From Capitulum mitella (Eukaryota > Arthropoda > Thecostraca > Pollicipedomorpha > Pollicipedidae), in assembly GCA_030062745.1 (NCBI GenBank), contig CP099840.1, positions 29,515,006 to 29,579,005 on the forward strand: DNA of 64,000 bases, in the 5' to 3' direction. Shown here piece after piece: positions 12,201-25,094 of the stretch. The notes beneath the pieces are model-generated. The model was given only the letters and a program-made list of their open reading frames with translations. It searched no databases and was not told where the DNA came from. A program made the translations under genes and the position numbers. Numbering within the stretch: position 1 is the stretch's first letter; every line of letters starts with the position of its first letter.

Positions 12201-15200
12201 CAAACGCCATTGAAATTTTGTGTATGGGATAACAAATGCCTACAGTTGCCAGATGGCTTTGTTACGATCCACCACGTCAACATTATTTTCGCAAACATCG
12301 TTTGATATAATGTGAAGGCAATTTGTAGGTCAAGGTCAACTGGGTCAGAGAAATTCCAGAAATTCGAAAATTTAATATTTAATTGTGTCCCTAGCGGTGT
12401 CCATGGGAAACTATCGCAGCCTCCACAATAGTATGTTAGGATGGACTGCGTGTCCGCCTACCTGCACCTCAAATCTGTTGGCTTTAGCTTGAGTGGTTTT
12501 CGATAAAATTTCCCTAAAATGACAGGAGCGCCCCTGGTGGTGACCTTGGAAACTAAGGTGGCCGCAACCCAGATAAGTGACCCCTTCCCAGCCCAGGGAG
12601 AACTGGTGTATCAAGTTTGGCACGCATGTCACCCCTCGTTTGACCAGTGACCCGACAAGAATGTAATGGGACTATAGTGTCTCCCATGGCAAATTTCAGT
12701 GATGATGCCATTCGTGACCTGGGAGGTCACCCATTGGCCTACACCCAAAATTCCATCCATTTTCCAATAGCTCAGACAACGGCCAACTCGCAGGTGCCTA
12801 CAGAATCTAGTTATTTCACCAGCTTGGAAATTATACTAGGGACTTCGAAAAGGGACTTGGAAATTATACTTGGGACTTCGAAAAGGGACTTGGAAATTAT
12901 ATTAGGGACTTCGAAAAGGGACTTGGAAATTATACAAGGGAAACTTCGACACATCTTGACATGGCCACTTAAAGGTCATTACCGTTACCTGGGAGGTCGC
13001 CTTTTGACCTCAAACTCCAAAAATCGGCTATCATCGAGTTTCTTACGAGACGAGCAACACACTGGTTTTCACAGCGTTGCTCTGTCTCTCTTGGTTCAAT
13101 AGCAAGTGGGGGGAAGGGCCCTTTTAGGACGCCCTGCCGGACGAGGGTGTAAAAATGGCACAGCCGGGCGAGGGTTAAAATGACTAAAGGTGCTCATGCA
13201 ATCACTGTTTAAGTGCAATGTCATCACTGTTTGCCGGGGCGGTACGACGGCCGCCCGACTGTGCTACAGGACGGTGTTCTCTAACGAGACCGAGTGGGCC
13301 CAGCGCGTTCAGAGCGTGCTGACGATGGTGTACGCCGAGGAGACGTGCGGACACGGCGACTGTCCGGAGGCGACCTCCACCGCGCAGCAGTTCTCCACGG
13401 ACGAGGTGAAGAAGATCATGCGACTGGTGAGCGATCCGAGTCCGGGTACGGCGACACGCCGAAGGCAGCAAAACGGTGTCGCAGACTCGCATGCGTTTGT
13501 AGTCGGTGCTCTTTCTTATTGCCATGGCCGGCAAAATCACAAGTAACCTGCTCTCATGGTCGGCGTTCATCGTGTGACGCGGACACATGACAGGGCGCCC
13601 CAGCGCGCGTCTATGAGGGCTCGCGCCCCTGTCCAACCTGCCCTCCGCGCCGTGTCACGGAGGGCAGCACAGCACAACCCACGCCGGTCACGTGACCACA
13701 GCCTAAGGCCGCGAAACTTCGTTCGCCTGACCACAGCGGCCGACCAGCCGGCCGACGCCCGCCATGAAGACGCGCACGAAACACCACATTACATATTTGC
13801 AGACCGAGAGTCTCCTGTGTCGTGATTGGGCTGATATGTAGAGAAGAACTTCACGTGTGTATGGTAACAGAATTCCAGGTGCTAAAACACGACGTTTTAA
13901 TGAAGACATCTGGCAAAGCTGAACGCGAGGAACACGTCAAGGGGAGCGATTTATGACGAACAAAGTTAAGTCCCACCAAACCTGATTCCGAGGGAAAATA
14001 CAACGTTTTAGCTGTCATGCAGGAAATGCAACCGAGAAGATCATACGTCTCCTCCAGAAATGAAGCAACATCGCATTATGAGGACTTGTTTGTTAATCGT
14101 CCCATCAGCTGTTGAAAAAACTGCTCCCACAAATGGTCATAACAATATTCACTTTTAGTGAACACGAAGTAAACTCACTCGTGTTCGCTGCAAGGGCACC
14201 TTCGTTACTCATTCGCAGGTGCACTGCGTTACTCCCTCCTCATGATTAATCCTTTAGCGTGAATAATAATGCCAGGGTTCCCAACTAGTAACGCACAATC
14301 AAGACCTGGACATAAAAGGAAAAGACCACAACAGCTGATGGCCGTAACGTTTGGTAACGCCATGAAACGGGTGTGCATTTTTCGGCATCGTCACAATCTG
14401 TAGCGCCATGTTACAGCTCGTTACTGCGAGGACGCATTCAGTGCAGCGCGCCGTCACAGCGCGTTTGTCTGGAGTGATGGGTGTCCAGCGTAACCTGAAG
14501 CCGTCGCTTTTCGAGCTTGTCAGTTGTGTACATAGTTCTGGGAATTCGTCAGGTTCGGAGGGCGACCCGGGCGTTGCGCGTCTCCCGTAGGTCGACTGAA
14601 TATCCCCTGAGGCTGATGAAGTCGAGCAGCACGTCGTCGAATCAATGCGGTTGGATTTTTGTGGAGTTCACGTGGCTTGATGGCGTTTTTCCCGCTCTTT
14701 CCAGGCCACTGAATAAGAAATCGAGGAGTGTGGTGTATATACATTAGAGGAACGAGAAAGAAATTAGGTTATTGTGTACGAGACATTCAGGGATAATGGC
14801 AAAGTAAACACGGGGACTCGTAGTGGGTCATTTGGAGTTTGCACAACGTTGATCATGAAGACAAATAGTCCCATGGACTATTTATTTCATTTTTGGTGTG
14901 TTTGGGTGGTTGCTTTTCGCAATAGCCAACCATAGCCTGTGAAAAGGAAGATAATTTCCTGTTCTGCTTAAAAACTGTCACTGAATTCGACGTATGCATT
15001 ACGTCTACGAATGGTTTCAGCTTTTAATAGAATACCAAACATGCACTAAATAGCTCAGAAACACGCCTAAATGAACCATCTGCATCTCTGCGTAATATGC
15101 ACCGTGGTCAGTGTTACTGAAAATAAAACTATCCGGATAACTTAGAACAATGTGGCATCTGGACCATACAAATATGCCGTTCCGCGGAACCACTTACGCC

Positions 15201-18200
15201 AAGTTGTCGGTTCAGTGGATGGTTTTAAGAGACAGTTGTAGAGGCTTTGGATATATTTTCAAAGCAGCATTTCCGTGTCTCTTTGTGTGCATTCCCTGTG
15301 TATATGGTAGGCACTGGCACACGCCAAAACTTCCCGGCGTCGAAGAAAAAAAATCGAATTCCGTGCTAAGATACTTGGACAATGGGCGGCACTGCATCAA
15401 CGAGGTCCAAACATGCCATGGTTTGCAGTCTAGGCAGCGTGTAACAATTCTGCTTTTGCCTTTGCCAAGGATTTTAGGCTAAAATACATTGTGACACCAG
15501 TTTTTAAAGGAGTCCGCAGACCTTTGTGCTCTTCCCTGGACAAATGATGCTTCTTTTTGCACATCTTTGAATACCCTGGCACCTGTCTTCCCTGCGAAAC
15601 ATGGCTGTGATTATAGATCTCGATTATCACCCCAGGAGTACAGTCTTGCATTCTGCGATAGCAATGACCCAACATGCTTCTGTGCATCTTTGGTACCCAC
15701 AACCCACGACCTTGCGATTATAAGTTCAGTTGTTTGTCCAATGAATTATCGAGGAAGACGAACCTCGCAGGTTCAACCTCAATGACCTTTCTTTTGGTTG
15801 TTAACGATGCGCTAGAATTCGGAATGACTCAATGTGCACCGCACCTGATAGTCAAAAGATGAGAAGTACGTCCGACTCGTTGAGCCTGATTGTTTGATAT
15901 AGTCCGATGGAACAGTCTAGAAAACGCATGCGAGAAGTAAATCGCTTTACAGAGCGCGAGACGCTAACCACCATGGAATGCTTATTTCCTTCCATAGCTC
16001 CGTGATTCGGCTGCACGGAGATGTTGTCCGCCAGACCTTTCGCTGTACAGTCTTTGTGAAACCAGTTATTACAAGTATGCATTTGTTCAGGGCCCAGCAG
16101 AGACCGGCTTGTAGGCTCAAAAAAACATCGGACGAACTACCAACACATATAGAGGTCAGCCGAATATAAACGATGGCAAATGCTGGATCGTCTTTATTGG
16201 TGTTTTTTTTTTTTTTTGCTTCGTACGCACATTTGTTTGCTGTTGTACATTTCGTACATTTGTTGTGCATTGTTTCGATGTTTTTCCCCTTTAGGACGCT
16301 TACTTTTTGTTTGACGTTCAAAAGTGTTTTGATTTCAATGCTGACTGCGAGTTTAGCGGCATGATCTGTATCACCATGTTACGCGATGTCCTTTAAAACA
16401 GCTGATATGACCAGACAACGTTTGTTTCCGCTCAGACGTCGCCATCCTGTGAGGAGATGATTTTCACGTGCTCCTGGAGGGGAAGCAAGGTTCCCTGCTC
16501 GACCATTTTCCAGACCCATCACACAGACTTCGGATACTGTTGCCTCTTCAACGCACATTACGAAGAATCGCGGTAAGTGATTGGACATTACAGTAAACAT
16601 CACCCCAGCGTCGGAGGAAACAAAGGATAAATGTTGGGTAGGGCGCTTGACATGTGGTTGTTAGGTCTGACACTTCAAGTACGACGGCGAGCTGTCGCAG
16701 TGGCGTTCCATTAGTGGCTATGGACAAACGACTGCCGCTGTCTTTCGTATTGAACGCAATGAAGGGTGAAGTTGCCGTGGTAGTGGCAATTCAGGTACGC
16801 CCACGGACCATTGTCCCCAATTGTGGTTAGTGAATCCAACTCCAATTCATCGCGGATGTTGCCCTGGATTTTGCTGGCTTTATTAGCTCACTGGCTTAAC
16901 TCTGTTTCCATGCTGTGGATTTCGCTTCAAATTCATGCGGGGGAGGGAACGATATGACCCTTCCTGAGATCTGCCGATCTACGGGCCGATGTCGACGAAA
17001 TGGGGCCTGAACGAAATGTTGCTGACTTCATATATGCGAAAAACGGCACGGGTGCCTTCAGAAGAGCAAAAAGAAGGTAAACGGTCTATTTTCAACATCA
17101 GGCATAAGGTGCCCCGGGTACTGATTTTGACTCAAATATTAACTTTTTGCCCTTCACTTAGTCTCATGACATCCTTAGAAGCAAGTTTGAAACCAATGGC
17201 GTATTTGGGGCCTTCAACATAAAGGGTCAAGTATGCGCATTTTTGGGGGTTGTTTCCTTTCCACTTGCTTAAGGCCCCCGACGGGTCCAGCTTCAATACC
17301 ATTACCGAAGACAATGATTATGATTATAATCCATGAAAATGATTATAATCCATGAGGAACATCAATGTCGAGTGTACGAAACCGGAGAGGAACGTTTTTC
17401 GAAAAAATACCGAAAATAAAACATTTATAACTAACTAGTTAGGCATACAGTGTCACAATGCACTGATAAACCGAGTCATCGCTCTTATTTTCTTGTTTTT
17501 TCTCATTTGTTCTCCTTAGATCCGCTTCTACCAAAACACAAAAACGTCATGTATGTATTTTCCACAGATGTCATCAGTAGATTGAAATCAGTCACGTAAA
17601 CCTTTGGTACTAACATGTTTATCGAAATGTGCTCATCCCAGATTTCTGTGCCTAGTTCCGCCACGTGTCCCTTATTTACACTCCTTCATCGAATTATGCC
17701 TCGAATATATATAAATGTAACATTACGTAAAATTTATCGAGCGATAACTTGTTTTCACAACGCAGAACCCATGTATACATGACGTTACGTTATCCTTTTA
17801 TGCTGTTTCCCCGGCCTTAGCAGTTCGTCCTTGACAGCCTTCGGAAGTTTTTAACAATGCGGATGACTAATTATTATAGCTGTCAAACGCCAAGTCAGTC
17901 ATGGTATTTCCAAATATTGATCTATGCCGGACCCATACGTAAAGGAGCGACCATTCGTCTAAAACCACCGTGACTGGACATGCCTCCCAGAAACGTTTTC
18001 TGGATTCGCTCGTGGTCCATGTGGATTGTTAAAATTTTGGCCGTAAGTGCAAAAGAATGTGAGGTAAAAGTCGCCAGATCTCAGCGATATTTCTAAAAAA
18101 GCTCGGCTCTAGCGCTAGAAAAACCACGGAGGGGGAGGAGCGCTGCATTGTCGCCCCGCATGAAAATGGGGTTAAACAAAGCCATTTCGCAAGGTGCAAA

Positions 18201-21200
18201 CAGGTGAAATAATGCGTCTCCGCTGGAGCACTGGAGAGATTTAAACTTCTGTACATTCTAAGTTCATGGGGCTTTTGATATCTCATGAAAAGGGGCATCC
18301 AGATGGCATACCCCTTTAGCGTGCACATACGAGCACTTAGATTGCTGCCGATCTGTGCAGAACATGGCGACGAATAACTGATCAACGCAGAATACACAGT
18401 GAAGAGTTCATTGTACCATGTGCTAAAAATTGCAGGTCGTCCAACACGTTATACACCGGACCAGGAGACAAGAATGGGCTAACTGTCATGCTCGATGCCA
18501 AACGCTACGAGTACTTCCAGTCGCAATTCTTATCCGTCGGATTTAAGGTACGACTGCTTACCTCTGTCGCAAACAAAGGCTGTGTGTCGTTGGTTTTACC
18601 TTTACACGTCGATTAAAAGCACACATTTTCTCGTGCCTGTGCTCAGACATATTTTATGATACACCGGCTAGCATAGTCATGACGTCAAATGCGTCGTTTG
18701 CAGACATATGTCAGGATCTCGAAAGAATGACTTCAACCCCTCGTTGACCTGGGCGGGTCTTTGGTCATCTCGGAAGGGTCGTGTGCCTCCGGAGTAAAGT
18801 GGTGCGCAAGTGACGCGACACTCACCCTGGTCAGTCTAGGATCCGACGCAAAACGAGGATTACACGCATTCCATTGGGATCCCGGCAAATGTCTGCTTGA
18901 AGCAAAAGAAAGAAGTGTTCCAGAGGAACGTAGTGCCAACTGTTCTGAAGATCACGTACCTGGCAGACCCACTACCCATCAGTGTTGTGTTTCTTGATTT
19001 GTTCTTTGGCATGTGCTTCGACCTGCTTTAATCCTGGTCTTATGTCCAAGTCAAGTACTGCTCCTGAACACAGCATAAGCATGCTTGTATCATTCATGGC
19101 TCTCATGCTTCCTTATGGCGAAGCTTTGTTCAACGAACCCTTGTGCGAGTCGGAAGACAAAATTTCTGAAGTCATGAGCACTCCTTAAATGGTAATGAAA
19201 ACAAAGGGTATAAACAAAGCTGCACATCGTCTGCCGTAAGTTGCTCTTCACTCGAAGTTTATGAAGTGCGGCACTATTTCATATTATTCATATTGTTCTA
19301 TCCGCTTCAGCTGCACGCCCTCTACGAGTTATCCAAAATGGTCGCGACAGAAAATAGTTTCGTTTAATTCCACAGCGATGACAAATCTCCCGCGCACGCA
19401 CCGAAACAAAATGGACGTGGAGACATGCTCATCATTTAATGGCATGTAACAAACGGTTTTGGTTACATATACAGAACATCTAATTTGATACTGGCTGGTG
19501 ATCTGCAGTTAACTACACTTGTGCCTAATGCTCATGTTGAATCGCCTGCGGCTGTTTTGACGTGCCGACCACGCAGTTTGTCAGTACATGCATGCTATGA
19601 ATGTCATCGGTAATATCAAAATACTTTTCAGACCATCCCTTGACTCAGCCATGAATGTCAGAAACAGTATTTTCATTCTTTTTGCAAAATGAAAAGGTGG
19701 GAAACTTTAGTAAACGTTTTTTATAACCAAATTGATTCTGCGCTCGGTACAAAGAGATGCAGGAGCTTGAAACATCCGTTAGATGCACTTTTCTTATTCA
19801 TATTGCTATCATCTCCACCATTATTATCCGCCAATATGCTGCATGACTTTAAAACACCCTCACCAGTAATTTGTGCAAAATGATAAAAAAAAACACACGC
19901 AATGATCATATGTATTCCGGCGTTGTATAGTAACCTATGCGTTTTGGCAAAAATATGTTTCTTTTGTCAGCCCTGCCTGTTTGTCTTCGCGTCTGCCGCT
20001 GTTGGCCTGCGCAGCGTTACAGGGGGATGTCGGACGCAGTGCGCCGCCCGCCGCGACCGCGCCGGTTCCCGTCTGACTCATGTCCCGACGCCGACCGCCA
20101 GGTGCTGGTGCACGGCACGCACGACGAGCCGGAGGTGCGCGAGAGAGGCATGGCCATCCAGCCGGGCCGCGAGATATTCGTGGCAGTCAGCGCCGAAGAG
20201 ACCTACACCACCGGTGAGCGCCCGCGCCGCGCGGTAGGATGAGCTGCGCCTATGGGATACGTGAAATGAAGTTTTGTCATTTGAGCATCGGCCAATAGAG
20301 CTGAGGATTCGGATCGAGTTCCATGTCGATTGAACCAGTGACAGCTGGGCCAGGACAACTGAACCAGTGACAACTGGACCAGGGACAAGAGAGCGAGGGA
20401 CAACTGAACCAGTGACATCTGAACCAGAGTCAGCTGGACCAAGGACAACTGAGCCAGGGACATCTGGGTCAGTGGTAGATGAACCAGTGCCAACTGAGCC
20501 TATGACAACTGGCCCAGTGACAACCGAGCCAAGATAACTGGACCAGTGACAATTGAACCAGTGAGAACTGGACCAGGGGCAAACGAGCCACGGACAACTG
20601 AGCCAGCGACAAATGAACTAGTATCAACTGAGCCAGTGCTAACTGAACCATGGCGATATTAAATATGGGTAATTGTCAAATGGTCGCATGCTCATCAAAT
20701 CCGCCGCCAACTTTGACTTTAAATAAAGTCTAATGGCCCCCGAATGACATACAATGGACTCGGGTTTCATATGTAATGTTTGAAAACGCTTATAGTCATT
20801 TAAATTGACTGTATTTAAAAAAACTGTTTCTGACCGTCATAATGTAGGGTATACGCGCACTGACATTCTGCGTCAGAGCTGCCGTGACCCGACCTGATAC
20901 TAGCCTGGTAGAGGGCACTAATATGAGCCATTTACGTTCCAGATTTTGGAAATTAGTGCCGAAAACGTTGACATAAGACCAGATTTTGAACTGTGACTTT
21001 GACAGGGTCTTGTGAAGCGACCTCAGATTAACAAGGAAATATTTTTGCATATTTTTCGGGTTTCTTACCATACACCCATATAACGTTTTAAGCTTTATTT
21101 TTACCCTGACCCGTATACAGGCTTTTTCATAAAGTAGATTTGTGGGGAGGGGGCCGGTACGACCCCCGGTCATTTCCACAGCGTGCGTCATAATGTGCCG

Positions 21201-24200
21201 CTGAAAAAAAGAGCTTGTTGCGCTTGACGAGATACCGCGACTAGCATCTCGTTTTGAGGTCTGAGGTCAATGGGTGGCCTTCAAGATGGGGCCAAAGGTC
21301 AATAATTGGCAGAAAGTGTTGTTTTTCGAGTTAAAGCACAAATGAAGGCCGAAAATGTACGACAATGAAACGAAAGGGATGTCATGATGTTCATCACTCA
21401 ATTATGAGTCCATCTGCACCCCACATGAATTTATTGTGCCATTGAAGTCCGACTGAGGCATTATAAACTGAGGCATTATTATAGATAACAGATGCTGGAG
21501 TCAAACGTAGCACTTGAATGAACTAACGCTTTTTTCACATGACATTCGAAGGTCACCTTAGGTCATTCCAAAGTCGTCCAAGGTCATCTTAGGTAATCCA
21601 AAGTTACCTTACGCCATTGACGTAGAATGACCTCGTTTGGCTAAAAATCGTCACTTAGATACGTGGAAAGCGCTTTGGTAGTTGATATTCAACACAAAAT
21701 ATAATTTTAGGCATGTCGTGGTATTGAAAATTACATGGGTGGAACTTTGTTTTTTTGGGGGTCAACCCCTCCCCCAATAATTTGGGGTTTTTAACACAAG
21801 GTATATTGCGGTGTATAAAAGGGTATCATCAAAAACGTCAGAATTAGTCCAAATTAGCACTTGGCCCCCCTTTCTAATCATTTTGGCAAAATTCCGTCTT
21901 TGGTAGACTCAGCCCGCGGCCGGCGCCGCTCTGCCCGTGGGAGCAAATGTCAGACGTTTGGTGCATTCCGTTTTCTTCTGGTGAAATAAGAGTATATATG
22001 AATATTGCGTCAATCTGATATCATTCGATTCCTTACGAGTCACGCAATCCGAAGATGTAGATTTTTTTGCGATGCCTTCTTTCTATTGTATTTTTGGAAA
22101 TAAAAAAGTTACGCGTTCCTGCTGCTGGTTATGACCTCAGGTTACACCCTCCGTAATTCCAGCAGCGAACATCATCCTTCTAAACCTATATAAAGTTTAA
22201 CAAAAATTCAGTTTTGATTCGAGTGATATGTATTTTATTGCATCTGTGCCCTCTAACCGTCTTACAGTGAGACAAAACGAGACCGTTGTAAGCTGGCCGA
22301 GTCGGTGCGAGAAAACGGCTGACATGGTTCACGTTATGACGTCATAGCTCGTTACCATGGCAACGCACATACAAAAATGCTCCATAAGATGGGGAAAGGA
22401 AGCCCCAGAGGGTACACCAAGCTTCAGATGGACCAAACAAACCGTCCAGAAGTTAGCGTCAGAAAAACCTCACGGGGGTTGCATCCCCCCATGGAAGGGC
22501 TAAAAGTTATTTTTTTGGCACTCATTTTTCTTTTATCTTCAGCAGTGCCAAAAAATGGCCTGAGGTGTCTTCCTAAAACTTGGCCTGGCCCCGCCTCTGC
22601 GAAAAGTGAAATGATGAATAATTTGGAAGAATAAGTAGGAAAAGCCATCACATTTCGTCATGCTGCTTGAAAAACCCAGGAAATGTAGAGCAAAGAGCCG
22701 GAGGGCTGGCATCTTAAGCCTCCTCCCATACAAGAATGGGCTTAGTCCTCGCGCCCTCCCGCTCCCCATTCATCTGTCAACCAGCTCGTCATCAGCTCTG
22801 TCAACTGGTTCAACCAGCACGTCCAGTTATTTCATTGCAAATAAATAGTTCCTGTTTTCGCTTAGTTCGTACCGCAAAACTTCTTCAGTATATCCGTAAA
22901 ATACCACTGGTAGCAGCTAGGAACGTTGATTTTAAAATGTATCTTTTTTGACACAAACCTTCAGTAAAAATCATGCACCGCCGGACTTTTTGGCTTAGTT
23001 AGCTTAAGTAGGAACACCAGGACCATCAGGTTAGTTACTTAGGGCCGCCAGGCAGCGTCCCGAAGGTATGTTGCTTTCTTTCCTTGAGGGACGCAAGAAT
23101 CCTGGTCACTCCATGATCAGAAACACCTTTTACCCTGTGTCGCGGTTCGCATGGCAGATGGCGACAAAACACTTTTGAAGCATCAGATATCGCTATCTTT
23201 GTCAGTGCTCTGAATCCTCTTCCTTTTCCACCAATGTCACTGCGTCCGTTTCATTGGCTCAGTTGCTACTGGCCCAGTAGACCCTAGCTCAACCGTCTGG
23301 TTACCTTCAGACGAAACAATGGATTCGAATATTCGGATGGGTACATTCGAATATTCGGATCGAATAATCGATTTTTGAAGTTTGTGCCATTCCATGTCAT
23401 CAAGTACGATCGGAGCAAAATGTAAAAAATTAGACTGATTCAGTATCGTGTAAACAAGTTACAGGGCTTTAAAGACCTCGAAGAAAAGATAAAAATCGGC
23501 CGGCGCCGAACACCGGACGGACGGCGACCGGGCGCTGACGAGGCAAGGAAGAGACATGACGTCACCGGCGCAGAGCGTTCCGATTGGCAGTCATACTGCT
23601 GCGTAACCATAGTCATAGTCGACTCTTCTAGCGGACAAGAATTCGTCATATGTCTTGATGATGTTAAGAAAAGTCGACATGCTTCCTCACTCCTATTTAA
23701 ATCATATTTTTTGGTGCTACTCCATTGTGCCACTCCATTCGTGCTACTCCATATTTTTACACCTTTTTAAAGAACATATCGCCAAAAGACAAAATCGCCA
23801 AAATTGTACGCATAGTTATGCCTGATCCCTTACTATGTATCTAGCTTTTCATACTTTTTTTGCAGAACTAGCGGAGTCCAGCTTCAGTCCCAACCAAAGG
23901 AACTGCTTCAAAGAGCACGAGGTCAAGCTGAAGTTTAGCGATACGTCAATCTACACGCTGGCGAACTGCCTGCTTAGCCACGAGGCGGAAGCCCTGTTCG
24001 ATCAGTGCGGATGTGTTGCTTACTACATGCCGGGTGAGAGAAGGCGTGGTGTTTTTTTTTTTATCTGATCCGAGTTTTTTATGACCATGTTAAGGATCGG
24101 GGTCCTCGCTTAGCAGAGCCTATTGTATGTATTTGGAGCCCCATACCCGATCGTTGAATCGAGGGAACGACGGGTTTCTGTTGTGTGTTTCTTTGGCTTG

Positions 24201-24388
24201 TGCCATTAATTGGCATAAGTTGCGCTCTAAGGTGACTGGAAAAATAAGTCTACCAATTAAACAAATTGGAGCATGAGGGTTTGGGCAGTGGTTTACCGCT
24301 GTTTTTTTTTCATTGCTCAAAACGCAGTGGTTTGAAACGTGGATTCTAGGTATTCAGACTTAAATCATGCATGTGGTTATTATAAGTT

Positions 24389-24450
<62 letters not shown>

Positions 24451-25057
24451 AAAGTAAATTAAGCATGTGGTTTTATAACCATGCCTCGCAGCATTGCCAC
24501 AGTTCGGGCTGAGGCTCTGATTTTACGTCTTTGGAGGATTTACACAATTTTGGATTTTTTTAGGAGACGGCAAAGTCTGCCATGAGAAGGACATTCTCTG
24601 CCTTCGGAGTTTTCTGCGTGAGTAAACTGTTGTGTAACTAGCCATAGTGAGATGTGTGCCACCTACATTGCTCATGCAAAATGGGGCGAGCGAGTCATCA
24701 GGTCGATTACTGAAGTACTTAGCTGGCCATGTAAAACTTTTCAAGTCTTAACGACAAATAATTATGTTGCCTTACACGTCCGAATAAATAAATAAAGAAA
24801 AACGCTGCAATACGGCGCCAGAGCTGTTTTGACTTCAAATCAAGGACTGACAAAAATGGACTGATTTTTCTTTGTGAAAATGCGACCATTTCTTCCGGAA
24901 AAAGAACAAGCAATACGCTCCGTATGGAAAATAATTACTACATAATTTCACCATGAGCCTTACAGATGCGCATGTCTAGTTGCGAGTATATGAACTACTA
25001 AACTATTGTGCCGTTGTCTCCGTCCGTTGAATTACTCTAGGAAGTCGTTACGATACA

Positions 25058-25094
<37 letters not shown>

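Noticed and set aside
15700-15760. tRNA-like B-box (AAGGTCGTGGGTT on the minus strand)
   Set aside because: No A box at the right distance and no cloverleaf; not called as a tRNA or SINE.
15852-16082. PHD-finger-like CNNWFHKDC on the minus strand
   Set aside because: Only one half of the zinc-binding pattern is present and the surrounding frame is broken. Possibly a decayed retroelement piece.
20203-20651. Pentapeptide-repeat proteins (LVQLS-type)
   Set aside because: Produced by the 15-bp minisatellite; no start or splice context.
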